Shown here piece after piece: positions 21,058-31,700 of a DNA stretch of 64,000 bases. The notes beneath the pieces were generated by a model. It saw only the letters and a program-made list of their open reading frames with translations. It was not told the origin of the DNA and searched no databases. Numbering within the stretch: position 1 is the stretch's first letter; the number at the start of each line of letters is the position of its first letter. This DNA comes from a virus. The position numbers were made by a program, and so were the translations under genes. The stretch covers positions 1-64,000 of IMG/VR virus record IMGVR_UViG_3300021197_001233; one strand, given 5' to 3'.

Positions 21058-22122
21058 ATGGAAGAGCAGGAAAACACAACTGCTGGCTTCGAGGTGTTTG
21101 ACACCCCCGAGGCCATGATTGAGGCTGAGGCCCCACAACAACAAGAAGAACAATCATTTGACCAAGCACCAGCTCCAATGGAGGAGCCGCAAGGTCAAGA
21201 ACAACCGCTTCAGGAATCAGCATACGTTGACCCTGAGGCACCATCACAGCCTGAATTTAATGATTCTCAGCTGGATGATATGACCCTTATGTACTTAAGC
21301 GAAAAGCTCGGTAGACAGGTGACGTCATTCGATGAGTTTAACCAGGTTCAGGAGCAGCAGCAGGTTCTCGACGAAAGAGTCGATGCGATCTCTCGGTTTG
21401 TACAGGAGACAGGGCGTTCTCCTCAAGATTGGTTTGCGTATCAGTCACTCGATCCACAAAATATGGACGATTCTACGGCTGTTCGCGTCAAGCTTGCTAC
21501 CGACTACCCAGATCTGTCGTCTCAAGAAGTAAACATGCTGATGAAGAGCAAGTACGGTTTTGATGACACCCTCGCAACAGAGGAAGAAATCAATATCGCC
21601 AAGCTCAACCTTAAAATTGCGGCACAGGAGGCCCGTCAAGACATTGCTACCATCAGGGAGGAATACTTGGCACCCGATGTGTCCCAAGGCCAGGAGTCAT
21701 TTGTCAATGACGATTGGATTAACAACATGTCCCAGGAGGTGGATGCTCTGCAGGCTCTAGAGTTTGATGTCGCAGATGGCAAGACCTTCCAGTTCTCGTT
21801 GGATCAATCCTATCTGTCAGAGCTAAAGGACAAGCAGGCTAACCTCGATTCCTTTTTCGATCGCTTCGTTGATAACGATGGGAACTGGAATCACGATGAG
21901 CTTTCGTCAATGTTCGCTGTGCGTGACAACATTGATCGCATCGTATCCTCGGCGTACCGCCAGGGTATGAGCGATGGTCAGCGCAACGTCGTTTCGACAG
22001 CCGCAAACATTTCAACCGCATCCCCTAATACGCAAGGGATGCAACAACAAGAGAACCCCCTCGGCGCTCAGGTGAAACAGATCCTGCGCGGCGGAAGCGG
22101 TTTCTCGTTTGGTAACATCTAA
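21058..22122 (+). CDS. Scaffolding-like protein, 354 residues
   Basis: Begins MEEQENTTAGFEVFDTPEAM. The first 90 residues are disordered and rich in Glu, Gln and Pro, followed by long charged helices (VNMLMKSKYGFDDTLATEEE, KLNLKIAAQEARQDIATIRE) and a Gly/Gln-rich end. Size, low-complexity acidic N-terminus and position immediately before the major capsid gene fit a scaffold that guides procapsid assembly. I see no protease motif. Confidence 0.75.
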   Translation: MEEQENTTAGFEVFDTPEAMIEAEAPQQQEEQSFDQAPAPMEEPQGQEQPLQESAYVDPEAPSQPEFNDSQLDDMTLMYLSEKLGRQVTSFDEFNQVQEQQQVLDERVDAISRFVQETGRSPQDWFAYQSLDPQNMDDSTAVRVKLATDYPDLSSQEVNMLMKSKYGFDDTLATEEEINIAKLNLKIAAQEARQDIATIREEYLAPDVSQGQESFVNDDWINNMSQEVDALQALEFDVADGKTFQFSLDQSYLSELKDKQANLDSFFDRFVDNDGNWNHDELSSMFAVRDNIDRIVSSAYRQGMSDGQRNVVSTAANISTASPNTQGMQQQENPLGAQVKQILRGGSGFSFGNI

Positions 22123-22135
22123 ATACTAAGAAACT

Positions 22136-23584
22136 ATGGCTGATTTGAAATCAGGACAACCCAGTACTTACAGCACTACTTCAGTAGGTGATAAGACTGT
22201 GAAAAATACTCTGCTGTCTAGAGGCTTTAAGCTTACTCCAGACAGCTACACTACTGTTGATGAACTCATCAAGGCGACCCGCGAGGACGTCATGCCTGAG
22301 CTTATCCAAATCTACGGCGACCAAGGCTTGACGGGCTTCTTGAAGCTCACTGGCGCCGTAAACAGCGGTGGCTCTTCTGACCAGATCGACTGGTGGGAGG
22401 CAGGCCGTCGTCACAGAGCATACACGCTGACCGACAACTTTACGTCAGGCAGCACTGGTGCTTCTGTAACTGTTACTGACGCTACTTTCATTGCAAACGT
22501 TCAGAAGAACGATGTCGTGATGGAGGCCTCAACTGGTGTTCGTTTTATCGTACAGTCTGGTGGTGCAACCACCTCTACGAGCTCTCCATCAAACGCTGTT
22601 TTGGTGAAGATGGACAACACTTCTATTGTGGATGCTGATTTGACTGACGGCGCGAACAACTGCGTCATGTTGGTCATCGGTAACATCTACGCACAGGGCA
22701 CGAACCAGCCTACTGGTTTCACTGATCCTGGAATCAAGCGTTACACCAACCCATATATGATCGTCAAGGATCGCTACGAGGTCAACGGATCTCAGGCTAC
22801 CAACGTCGGTTACGTAAACTTGGGTGGTGGTGACTACCGCTGGTTCATGTACGGTGAGGGAGAGGCTCGTGCTCGCTTTGAGGACAAGCGTGAATTGATG
22901 ATGCTCTTCGGTGAGAAGAGAGGCGGCACCGCTGGAACTGCTTTGGATAATGCCATGGCTGGTTCTGAAGGCTACTTCTCAGCTATCGAGGATAGAGGTA
23001 TCGTCGTTCAGAACGCTTCTTCTAACCCACTCGACAGCTTCTCTGAGTTTGACGACATCATCCTGGAGTTGGATAAGCAAGGCGCCCCTTCTGAGTACGC
23101 AATGTACGTGAACAGAAAGCAGGACCTCGCTATCGACGACATGTTGGCGTCTGGTATCGCCACCCAGGTGACTGCTGGCTTGCCAGGTCAGTTCGGTGCA
23201 TTCCAGAACAACGCAGATATGGCTGTTCAGCTCGGATTTAAGAGCTTTACTCGCGGTGGCTACACCTTCCACAAGCACGACTGGAGATTGTTGAACGATC
23301 CAACGATGTTGGGTGCCGCAACAAACAACTTCCTGCAGGGCTGCATGGTGCCATTGAGAACGGTGAATGACGCTAGAAGCGGTGCTTCTGTGCCTGCCCT
23401 CTCTATGCACTACAAGGAGGCTAACGGCTACTCTCGTGAGATGGAGCACTGGGTAACTGGCGGAGGCGTGTTGGGTCACACCAACAACGGCGATGCTGGT
23501 ACGGACCAGGCTGTATTCCACTACAGATCAGAAATTGCTCTCTGCGTCCGCGCTGCAAACCAGCACGTAATGATCAAGGGCTAA
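22136..23584 (+). CDS. Major capsid protein
   Basis: 482 residues beginning MADLKSGQPSTYSTTSVGDK. The N-terminal arm is followed by helix VDELIKATREDVMPELIQIY, an inserted beta-rich region around residues 95-190 (DNFTSGSTGASVTVTDATFI), then the P-domain-like ERKELMM-type helix (ARARFEDKRELMMLFGEKRG) and a C-terminal A-domain part (VFHYRSEIALCVRAANQHVM). Placement between scaffold and decoration genes, length and HK97-like layout support the call. Size fits crAss-like major capsid proteins. Confidence 0.85.
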   Translation: MADLKSGQPSTYSTTSVGDKTVKNTLLSRGFKLTPDSYTTVDELIKATREDVMPELIQIYGDQGLTGFLKLTGAVNSGGSSDQIDWWEAGRRHRAYTLTDNFTSGSTGASVTVTDATFIANVQKNDVVMEASTGVRFIVQSGGATTSTSSPSNAVLVKMDNTSIVDADLTDGANNCVMLVIGNIYAQGTNQPTGFTDPGIKRYTNPYMIVKDRYEVNGSQATNVGYVNLGGGDYRWFMYGEGEARARFEDKRELMMLFGEKRGGTAGTALDNAMAGSEGYFSAIEDRGIVVQNASSNPLDSFSEFDDIILELDKQGAPSEYAMYVNRKQDLAIDDMLASGIATQVTAGLPGQFGAFQNNADMAVQLGFKSFTRGGYTFHKHDWRLLNDPTMLGAATNNFLQGCMVPLRTVNDARSGASVPALSMHYKEANGYSREMEHWVTGGGVLGHTNNGDAGTDQAVFHYRSEIALCVRAANQHVMIKG

Positions 23585-23620
23585 TAGTCAATCGTTTAAC
23601 TATTAAAACCCAAGATTATT

Positions 23621-24094
23621 ATGGCTACTACTAAAGTATTACCAGGAAACGCTGTGGTCTCCAACAGGATCATCAGTGATGAAGTTTTGGTAGAAGGAGG
23701 GGGTCCAATCGTAGGCCTTATCCAACCTGCAAACAGCATCATTGAAAAGATCTTTTTGAGAGTTATTGAAGCGCCCCTTATTGCTTCAGGAAACATTATG
23801 TGTGAGATCGGAACAGAAAGTGACGATCCAAACAACATTGTTACCGATGCAGGCGGAAGCGACAACATCCTCGATGGAGGCGCAACTTTGCCAGTGGGAA
23901 CGATTTTTGACTTGACAAACTCAACAGGAAGCACGTTTAGATCAAACGGGCTTGCTACGGGTAACGCAAACGCAGAAACCGCATCCGAAATTGTAACTGA
24001 CGAAACTAAGATCTATGCAAAATTCACATCAAGCACCGCTGTAACTACAGCAGGTAAGTTTGAGTTGTCTTTTACATACAGAGTCTTTGCATAA
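23621..24094 (+). CDS. Probable capsid auxiliary protein, 157 residues
   Basis: Begins MATTKVLPGNAVVSNRIISD. Beta pattern with IEKIFLRVIEAPLIASGNIM, TLPVGTIFDLTNSTGS and a final strand GKFELSFTYRVFA. No Cys pairs or enzyme motif. Downstream of the major capsid gene and before a terminator-like hairpin, so it is probably made in large amount as a decoration or head-fibre protein. Confidence 0.65.
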   Translation: MATTKVLPGNAVVSNRIISDEVLVEGGGPIVGLIQPANSIIEKIFLRVIEAPLIASGNIMCEIGTESDDPNNIVTDAGGSDNILDGGATLPVGTIFDLTNSTGSTFRSNGLATGNANAETASEIVTDETKIYAKFTSSTAVTTAGKFELSFTYRVFA

Positions 24095-24101
24095 CGCGAA
24101 T

Positions 24102-24140
24102 GGGTTGGGGAAAGTCCCCAGCCCCTTTGCTTTCTCTTTT
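24102..24140 (+). terminator. Intrinsic terminator after capsid genes
   Basis: GGGTTGGGG (24102-24110), loop AAAGT, CCCCAGCCC (24116-24124), then a T-rich stretch ending CTTTTTT. The stem has one G-T pair. It sits eight bases after the stop at 24094. Confidence 0.65.
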
Positions 24141-24165
24141 TTAAAACACAAAAACAAAAATTATT

Positions 24166-24762
24166 ATGGGACATTTTGATGAATTGTTGGCATCCAAAAT
24201 GGAGGCCGCAACAATGAACTCTAGATATCTAGATTTCTGCGGAGGATTCGTAGGAAATCTGACAACTGGAACGGCAATTACTGATGCCGTAGCTGACGCT
24301 GGAACTGGGGGTAATGCTGCAGCAATTCTTGCGGCTACTTTGGTGGACGGTGAAGTCGTTGCGTGTGCATACGACGGAGGTGCTGCTGGCACCTTGTACT
24401 TGCCTAAGGCTGTTAATGGTGCTTACTGCGCTGTCGAAATCACTGGAGATATTGACGAAGCTAATGCTTTTAACTTCGAGGCTAGAGGCGCTGCTGTAGC
24501 TACGTCTACTGCGGTTTTGGCCAAGCAGTTGATTGGACCTTTGCATGAGCACGGTGCTTCCGCTCAAACAGTGGAGACTGCAGGAACAGCTGAAGCTCCT
24601 ACGTCAGTTAAGTTGGTCTACACTGCGGCAGCAGCCGACACCAACTTCTTGGGCGCTGGTAGCGTTATTCAGTTCTACTGCCCTAAGAATGATCAGTGGT
24701 TGGTTAGAGTGACCAACATTGTAGAAGGCACAGGCGCTACTGGCGCTTTCACTGTTGCCTAA
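24166..24762 (+). CDS. Probable capsid auxiliary/head protein, 198 residues
   Basis: Begins MGHFDELLASKMEAATMNSR. Ala/Gly/Thr-rich beta pattern (TLYLPKAVNGAYCAVEITGD, SVIQFYCPKNDQWLVRVTNI). Small residues dominate and no catalytic motif is visible. Flanked by terminators on both sides, so it forms its own short expression unit and is probably an abundant virion protein. Confidence 0.65.
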   Translation: MGHFDELLASKMEAATMNSRYLDFCGGFVGNLTTGTAITDAVADAGTGGNAAAILAATLVDGEVVACAYDGGAAGTLYLPKAVNGAYCAVEITGDIDEANAFNFEARGAAVATSTAVLAKQLIGPLHEHGASAQTVETAGTAEAPTSVKLVYTAAAADTNFLGAGSVIQFYCPKNDQWLVRVTNIVEGTGATGAFTVA

Positions 24763-24792
24763 TACTGATTAACAATTTTAAGCTACGAGAAA

Positions 24793-24815
24793 GGCCCTTC
24801 GGGGCCTTTTTCTTT
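24793..24815 (+). terminator. Intrinsic terminator
   Basis: GGCCC-TTCG-GGGCC (24793-24806) with AAA before and TTTTTCTTTTT after, directly followed by the next promoter box at 24821. Confidence 0.85.
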
Positions 24816-24820
24816 TTCCT

Positions 24821-24828
24821 TATATTTG
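24821..24828 (+). promoter_or_regulatory. Promoter -7 box
   Basis: TATATTTG, 15 bases before the ATG at 24844. The preceding terminator isolates this unit from the capsid genes. Confidence 0.6.
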
Positions 24829-24843
24829 CGGTACTTTAGTACA

Positions 24844-26130
24844 ATGAACAAGTATTTTATTTTCCGTAGGGAGGAGGTTACTGAGGCCAGTATCACATCC
24901 TCGGATACAGGCGTTGGGATGAGCGTCTTTGCTGTCCCAGCAGAGAGCGTATCATACATGTCTGCGGAGAAGGGAAAGGTTTTCATTGTATTTAACAACG
25001 CCACCCTGTATCAGGAAGCGAATCTGCGAGACGGAGAGTCCATCAAAAAGTCAGCCGTAACGATTGGTTGCCCAGTGGGGGAGGAGACTCAGTTCATTGA
25101 GGACATAGCCGCGTTTATCACTGGTGAGACTCAGAGAAACATTATGAGATTCGATGTGCTGTCTAGCAAGTCCACGTTCAAGCTCGCTGACACAAAAGAT
25201 GCAGACAGCATCACGCCTGTTATTAGCACGCGACCCGTAAACATGCAGACGGGTAATATCAGTGGACATACAGTCAGGCAGACAGAGGGGGGCGACAGTG
25301 TAATCGCTGGTATCGACTTTGGGGCTAACCAGCCCATCGTAGACTACAATCACGCGGGTCTAGCTTCGTACTCTGACGGGACTGAAATTGCTCATGGTGG
25401 ACAGGCATGGGACAACGGCGGGTCTGGTGGGGCTACGTATGACATTAGCACAAACGTCGGCGGACCCGTTGTTAGAGATCCAGCGTCAAATGATAGAGGT
25501 CTTTCTCAAAAAGGCATTCAGTTTGCAGAAGGAGATCACCTAATTGTACCGACTCTTTCGGTTGAGCGTGACTACACTTTATACGTGGTCTTCAGCACGC
25601 AATATACCGCCTCCCTTTATAGCCCCTACTTCCATGTCATTTACGGGGACGCCGCAGGCGAAACCCTGGGGCCAGGAGGTAAGTTTAAAGAGAGCGGAGC
25701 AGCCAATAAGGTCTTCTTAGATAAGAATACGTTTTCGTTTAGGCATTCAGGTCAAACTGGACCAGTGGCAGAGGCCTCTGGTGACGGCAGAATTGTTGAC
25801 GATCACCTTGTAAACCATGCATTTAATCCCTGTCATGTGTTTGTCATAAGGAGAGATAAGGATGGTAACATGATCGTTCACAATAGAGACGGTGATGTTG
25901 AGGTCGTAATTCCTGCCGTATCTAGAGACAATGAGTCTGCACTACCGTCATTCACAGCGAAATCAACTACAGGAAAACTCAAGATTGAGCGCCTAGGGAC
26001 TACAGAGGACATCATAGTCGATCACTTTAGCAAGTCTACCCTCGCTAGGTTCGGCGTTATAACAGAAGACATTGGCACCAACGAGTCAGCCAAACTCGCT
26101 AAGGAGCTATTTTCACTATACAAATCTTAA
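24844..26130 (+). CDS. LamG-like virion protein, 428 residues
   Basis: I use the ATG at 24844 (MNKYFIFRREEVTEASITSS); the longer frame starts with a TTG inside the promoter box. Residues 1-110 look like a small virion-attachment domain. From about 215 to 425 a LamG/concanavalin-like domain is visible: GDHLIVPTLSVERDYTLYVV, then HVFVIRRDKDGNMIVHNRDG and KLKIERLG, with an Asp-rich possible calcium site. A fibre or capsid appendage that binds sugars is likely; compare 9497-10306. Confidence 0.65.
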   Translation: MNKYFIFRREEVTEASITSSDTGVGMSVFAVPAESVSYMSAEKGKVFIVFNNATLYQEANLRDGESIKKSAVTIGCPVGEETQFIEDIAAFITGETQRNIMRFDVLSSKSTFKLADTKDADSITPVISTRPVNMQTGNISGHTVRQTEGGDSVIAGIDFGANQPIVDYNHAGLASYSDGTEIAHGGQAWDNGGSGGATYDISTNVGGPVVRDPASNDRGLSQKGIQFAEGDHLIVPTLSVERDYTLYVVFSTQYTASLYSPYFHVIYGDAAGETLGPGGKFKESGAANKVFLDKNTFSFRHSGQTGPVAEASGDGRIVDDHLVNHAFNPCHVFVIRRDKDGNMIVHNRDGDVEVVIPAVSRDNESALPSFTAKSTTGKLKIERLGTTEDIIVDHFSKSTLARFGVITEDIGTNESAKLAKELFSLYKS

Positions 26131-26141
26131 TTCATTTTACA

Positions 26142-26981
26142 ATGGCACAACAAACTAGACGGTCTCCTGGAAGACCTAAAAAGGTCCAGGCAGAAGAGAT
26201 TCAGACTGAAGTCGCTGAGGCACCTAAGCCAAAGAAGAAGTCTGTAATCAGGCGCAAAGAGAACCTCAATACTGTTGCTGAGTACGAGATCCAGCGCGGC
26301 GGTGGGGTAGCTTACATGCTTCCTCAAAAGGGTGTAACGGTGTTTGACGAAGAGAACAACACCGTAAGAGAGATGCGGTACTGTCCTAATGAGCCATCTA
26401 TTTATGTGGATGAGCAGAGTGACAACGCGATCAAGGAATCTGTTGTCTTTAGGGAGGGGCACCTTTTTGTCCCTAAAAACAAGCCAAACCTAAAGGAGTT
26501 TCTTGACAAGCACCCATTTAACGTAGGTAACGCTGGCCACATCTTCAAACTCGTAGACAAGAAGCGCGATGCAGAGGCAGAGCTCGTTAAAGAGTTCAAG
26601 GCTTCTGAAGCCATCGGCATGGTAAGAGACAAGGATATTAACGAACTTCTACCTATTGCTCTCTACTTCAAGATTAACATCAATGTTCCGACATCGGAAA
26701 TTAGATACAATCTGTTGAATGTTGCAAAAAAGAAGCCACAGGAATTTATTGAGTCGTTTGATTCACCACAGGTACAGGCTAGATCTGTTATTCAGCAGGC
26801 AAAGGATTATCAAATCATTGGCCTTAAGGAGGACAGATGTTTCTGGTTCGATAGCAAGTCAATGATAGTGAGCGTGCCAGCGGGACAAAACCCAACGGAC
26901 GTTATGGTTCGATATTGCCTAACCGAGAAGGGCGCGCCTGTTTTAGCAGAGCTAGAGCAGCAGCTTGAGAAGCTTGCCTAA
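26142..26981 (+). CDS. AT-hook-like N-terminus head/neck protein, 279 residues
   Basis: Begins MAQQTRRSPGRPKKVQAEEI; RRSPGRPKK is a good AT-hook core (GRP flanked by basic residues) for minor-groove DNA binding. The rest is a mixed alpha/beta protein with helices KDINELLPIALYFKINI and SFDSPQVQARSVIQQAKDYQ and a C-terminal helix ending QLEKLA. Similar proteins lie between capsid and neck genes of Bacteroidota podoviruses. It ends in a strong terminator. Confidence 0.6.
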   Translation: MAQQTRRSPGRPKKVQAEEIQTEVAEAPKPKKKSVIRRKENLNTVAEYEIQRGGGVAYMLPQKGVTVFDEENNTVREMRYCPNEPSIYVDEQSDNAIKESVVFREGHLFVPKNKPNLKEFLDKHPFNVGNAGHIFKLVDKKRDAEAELVKEFKASEAIGMVRDKDINELLPIALYFKININVPTSEIRYNLLNVAKKKPQEFIESFDSPQVQARSVIQQAKDYQIIGLKEDRCFWFDSKSMIVSVPAGQNPTDVMVRYCLTEKGAPVLAELEQQLEKLA

Positions 26982-26987
26982 CAGATA

Positions 26988-27010
26988 GCCGCCCTTCGGG
27001 GCGGCTTTTT
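26988..27010 (+). terminator. Intrinsic terminator
   Basis: GCCGCCC-TTCG-GGGCGGC (26988-27005) followed by TTTTT; a perfect 7-bp GC stem with a UUCG tetraloop. Confidence 0.9.
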
Positions 27011-27018
27011 GTTTTTCG

Positions 27019-27026
27019 TATATTTG
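27019..27026 (+). promoter_or_regulatory. Late promoter -7 box
   Basis: TATATTTG nine bases after the terminator T-run and four bases before the ATG at 27031; predicted leaderless transcript for the neck/tail operon. Confidence 0.6.
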
Positions 27027-27030
27027 CCTT

Positions 27031-27828
27031 ATGATAAGCGTTATTGACGTATACAGAACCCTCGTTGATTATTGCAACAAGGATCAGAAGGGTTTTGTCA
27101 CACCCGAAGTGTTCAATTCGTTTGCGTCCTTAGCCCAGAAAAAGATCTACAACTCATTCTTTTCTGCTGTAGCTACAGCCAAGGGTGTCCGCTTGAACCA
27201 AACAGACGGAAGCAGAGAGTTCTCTACGAACAAATTCATCAAAGAGGACCTGTCTAGATACATTAAAAAGGTGCGTCTTGCGTCTTACTCAGTGGGCAAT
27301 CAATACGGATATGACAGCCCCTCTGACGGCCCACAGCCTACCACAAACACATCTGGGGTAATTGGGTCATCTAGATTTAAAAAACCAAAGGATTTAGGTA
27401 GGATTATATCCCTGTCAAATCAATACAAGAACCTGGTTGAGCTCGTCTATAACGACGACGATATAAACAACATCCTCAGGAGCAATCTATCTAGACCAAG
27501 TGTAAACTTTCCAGTTGCACTTATTGGTAAGGACATCGAGGTGTTCCCTAGTGACGCGACAAACGGGGAGCTGTCGCCAGAGGTCATCACTATGTCGTAC
27601 TACAGACAGCCTAGATCGGTATACGTAATGGGATATGGTGAATATGCATCAGGTGACGTGGATGGGAGCAGTGAGCCTGGGTATGTAGAGAAAGCAAACG
27701 CTCCAGATCCAATAAATTGTAGAGACTTCGATCTGCCCGAGCACTATAAGAATGAGCTCGTAGAGACCATTGCTGCATATATCGGGATCAGATTGAGAGA
27801 TCCAATTCTTCAAAACAAACCACAGTAA
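27031..27828 (+). CDS. Head-tail connector/ring protein, 265 residues
   Basis: Begins MISVIDVYRTLVDYCNKDQK. Helical N-terminal part (PEVFNSFASLAQKKIYNSFF), a middle with IGKDIEVFPSD and SPEVITMSYYRQPRSVYVMG, and a C-terminal helix ELVETIAAYIGIRLRDPILQ. This order matches ring/adaptor proteins located just before the tail-tube gene in crAss-like and related podoviruses. It would stack beneath the portal. Assignment rests on pattern and position. Confidence 0.65.
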   Translation: MISVIDVYRTLVDYCNKDQKGFVTPEVFNSFASLAQKKIYNSFFSAVATAKGVRLNQTDGSREFSTNKFIKEDLSRYIKKVRLASYSVGNQYGYDSPSDGPQPTTNTSGVIGSSRFKKPKDLGRIISLSNQYKNLVELVYNDDDINNILRSNLSRPSVNFPVALIGKDIEVFPSDATNGELSPEVITMSYYRQPRSVYVMGYGEYASGDVDGSSEPGYVEKANAPDPINCRDFDLPEHYKNELVETIAAYIGIRLRDPILQNKPQ

Positions 27829-28712
27829 TGGCTATACCTAGAAACGGTCATAACAACGGTCACAATTACATCTCATTGAGAGAGGTTATTGCTGACTACA
27901 TGCTCACCATGGACGAGGACGACTACGCCTCATCTGCGACAGAGTACGCCATAAGGAATATGGCCCTGCGTGGTATTAGAGAGTTTGGCTTTGATGTCCA
28001 GCCATCTGTTAGGTCTTTGAAAAGAACTTTGCAGTCCAATAACACAATTATCCTACCAGATGATTTTGTTGATGTGATTAAGATCGGCACCGTGGATGAG
28101 AACGGTATTGTTAGAGCCTTTGCCGAAAACAAAAACCTGAACATCTCTCAGGCATACAACACTGACGGGGATATTGTAAATCAAAGCCTACAGCTTGGAC
28201 TTGACGATCATCGGAGCAAAGGCAATAGAAGGCCCATACCAGACAACAAACTTCAAAACAGAAAGGATGATCTGACTGCTACTAATTCAGAGGCCAATAA
28301 CGAAGATATCGACTGGTACATCTTTGAGAACTATCTGTATCAAGGAAGTCTTGGCAGAATGTATGGGTTAGGCGGTGGAAAGCTTAGAGGTACATACCGC
28401 ATCAACTACGATCAGAACAGAATTGAGATTGACTCTGAGGCTGGCGTAACAGAGGTCGTTATAGAGTACATCTCTGACTCGGCGAGGTCTACGGACCCTG
28501 TGGTTCACGTATACGCTGAGGAGGCTCTTAGGGCCTTCATATACTATAAGATTGTAGAGCGCAAGAGCTCTGTCCCAGCTGGAGAAAAGCAGCGGGCTAG
28601 ACAGGAGTATTACAACGAGCGAAGAAAGGCTCGTGCTAGACTCAGCAACTTCTCGAAGACTGAGGCCATGAATGTAATTAGAAGAAACTTTAAGCTAGTA
28701 CCCAAGTACTAA
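27828..28712 (+). CDS. Tail tubular/ring protein, P22 gp4-like, 294 residues
   Basis: Begins MAIPRNGHNNGHNYISLREV. Features of the podovirus gp4/gp11-type adaptor: helix ATEYAIRNMALRGIREFGFD, strand LPDDFVDVIKIGTVDENGIV, later GTYRINYDQNRIEIDSEAG and TEVVIEYISD, then helix HVYAEEALRAFIYYKIVERK and a basic helical C-terminus. It overlaps the preceding stop (TAATG) and the next start. It would form the ring linking portal to the tail muzzle. Confidence 0.75.
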   Translation: MAIPRNGHNNGHNYISLREVIADYMLTMDEDDYASSATEYAIRNMALRGIREFGFDVQPSVRSLKRTLQSNNTIILPDDFVDVIKIGTVDENGIVRAFAENKNLNISQAYNTDGDIVNQSLQLGLDDHRSKGNRRPIPDNKLQNRKDDLTATNSEANNEDIDWYIFENYLYQGSLGRMYGLGGGKLRGTYRINYDQNRIEIDSEAGVTEVVIEYISDSARSTDPVVHVYAEEALRAFIYYKIVERKSSVPAGEKQRARQEYYNERRKARARLSNFSKTEAMNVIRRNFKLVPKY

Positions 28713-31700
28713 TGATTGAAAAGAAAAGACCCAGGAAGCTCAACTCTTCGAAAGACTCAAGAGTGCGGGGCGCAGACGAGATGTACGATGCGCTGAATGT
28801 GCAGGTATCTTCTGATTACGATGGCGCTGGATCTGATGCTGACGGAAACGCTGGAGGTAATGTTGGTGTTCTTAAGCCAGCATACGGGAACTCTGTAAAT
28901 CAGTATTTTGAGCAGTTTTCTGAGCAGAGCTTTGAGCGTTCTAGCTCCCTGAAAGTTCTGGGTAATGTAGTGGACGACGAGAATGATGTCATTTACTATT
29001 TTGTATGGTCGTCTGTTCCTAAGGAGCAAGGTATCTACGCCTACGACCCAAAGGGATTCCTTCCCGACGTCTCAGGTAACAGCAACATGATTAAGGTGGT
29101 GTATAAGTCACCGCTTCTAAACTTCCCATCTGACGGTTTCGTGAAGGGGGACGTTGTTGTCATTCAGGATGAGGGCGATGAGAACCAAAAGGTTAAGCCC
29201 GTCATCTATTTTACCGATGGAGTAAACGAGCCGAGAAGCATAAATGTTTTCCTTGCCTACAATAAGGTAAGGAACCGCATGACCCCTGGTGACGGAGGGG
29301 TTCAGTCTTCGAACACTTTCGCTGATGATCACTTCGATCAGCAGGACTTTATTCATGCGTGCCCCAAGACTCCAGTACACCCCCCTAAGGCTTTTTTTAG
29401 GAATGATCCTAACAGTAGGTCGTCAAATTTTGAGGGTATTTCTGGATATCAGTTCGCATATCAGTATATCTACAAGGGAGGTGAAGAGTCTGCCCTTTCT
29501 ACCTACTCAGATATTATCATACCACCAGCCTATCTACAGCAGGGGGCTAAATCATCTGCGAATCTTAGCCAGACGAATGAGTGCGTCATTAAGATCCCTA
29601 GAGGCTCTGTCAAGGACCCTGCCAGTGTCGACGCCAACGGCTATCTCACTGGTAGTGTTATTGCTGATGCGACCTCAGCCAACTCTATCATAAATAGGTA
29701 CTTGCCCCGTAACGTAGAGAAGATTCGTATCCTTGTCAGAGAGGGGAATAGGGGGGCATTTAGCGTAGTAGAAACCATTCCTTCTGGAGTTGACGACTTC
29801 GTAACAACTAGTGATGGTCAGGACCCCAGAGGGCTGTATACGGACCTTCAGTACATATTTAGAAACGATAGAGTAAAGACTGGATTCTCCAAGGACGAAG
29901 CCAATAAGCCGTTCGATAGCGTACCTCAAGTTGCTGGCGCTCAGACAGTTGCGTCAAATAGGCTTATGTATGGGGACTATGTCACAGGCTACGACAACGT
30001 GGACGTATCAGCGTCTGCTACAATTACGTACAATTCTAGGCCAGAGGATTTTAAAAGCATTGACATCACTGTCCGCCCAACCATTGACCTCCTGGATCAG
30101 GATCTTAGCGTAAACAACAGGAGATCTGGGATCTATTTTGACGTAGACAACTTCCCAGCCGATAATATCGGGCTATCTGACGACTCTACCGTTGACGTTA
30201 CAATAACCGTAAGGCCTAAGAGGAACTGGCACATATACAACGCCAATAACTCGTTCCACGGGTCTAGACATATTGGAAACCTAAGCCCAAACGTCATTGA
30301 GGATAACAACACTCAAAATCCAGGCAACCCATCGACGACCATTCAGCCTTATCAGGTCTCTCCCAACCTTGCAAGCGACGGGGTAGACGGTGTGGATGGC
30401 GTAACTGGTGAGCCTGGTACTTTTGGGTCAAGTAGGTCAAGAACAAACTTAAGCTCAAACCATAGCCTTGATACAATTTGGGGGGCCAATAATGGGGTTA
30501 CTTTGGGCCCCTCTAACCCCAAGTGGAAGACGGTGGCGTCTCAGCACGATGTAGACCCAAATGAAGACGGCACTCTTAGTACCTCGACAATCATCTCTGG
30601 ATCTAACTCTGAGGTTCCTGTCAGATACGGTACATCAGCCGCTAACCCTTTTATCCTTAGGGGAAGACCGCTTCTTTTTAGCGTAAGCATTAAGTTGAAG
30701 TCCAACATAAGCGGAAGTAACTACAAGAAGCTGCTTAGAGACTTTATATCAAGGGCGATGACGTGGGACAGGGATGCGGTAGACGCTAACGGAGACCCCC
30801 TGTACCCGAGAGAGGTGCAGTTTAATGGTACGTTTTATGATTCAAATGGAGTGTCCCCGTACTTCGAGATCCTTGATATCAAGAACGATTACTCCTACAC
30901 AATCGACGAAGGACTGGACGGGGGCAACGCCAATAGCACAATAGAGGACGTAACTGGTGGCGCAAATAAGATCAACGTAACCACAAAGGGGGACGATAGA
31001 AAGCATTTGATTGTTGCTGTCGGAAATGGCAATATCGTAAAGGAGGGGGCGAACCCTGCCGACCTGCGCTACTTGCCACCGTGTGGCTACTTTATAGTGA
31101 ATAGAGCCACCCCCACCTTTAGGCTTACGTCTCGCGACGATATTGACCCTACAGCGACGTATGGGGTCCTTCAGCTAGACCTAAGGTCTCTTAACGATGT
31201 AGAGACTCTTACCTGTGTCCCATTCGTTGATGCTGACCTGTGGGAGGATAAGGGCATGAAGCTCAGGAATGTTCCCGAGGCGGGAAGTGGATTTGGAACC
31301 ATTTTTAACCCAGGAAATGCGGAGGAGATTGCTCAAGGTCAATCTAACCAACCAAGGGGTCCTGAGGGCACGGTATATTGGTGGAACTCTGGCATATTTA
31401 ACTCTGGCAGATTTAGCGACCCTGACAACTGGGGGCTGAGGGATGTTACTGTGTGGCAGTTTCAGACAATGGTGATCGACTCGTGGTGGTGCTTCTCCAA
31501 GGAGTACCTGGTGAGAAAGCCGATTCCAGAGTTCTTGTTTACACCGCTATACTCCGACTATAAGAGAATATCAAATGGTTTTACTAGTGCCACAGAAGCG
31601 ACGGCGGCGGACATTGAAGGGGTCAGTGCTGGCGATGCCGTGGGCGCCCCAGGAGATCTTAGCGTTGACACCACAAATAACGGGGTACTTAGAAACGCTG

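Noticed and set aside
22979-23521. 180-codon antisense frame over the major capsid gene
   Set aside because: The sense frame is clearly the capsid protein; the antisense product has shadow composition (many His, Val and Ser) and no promoter.
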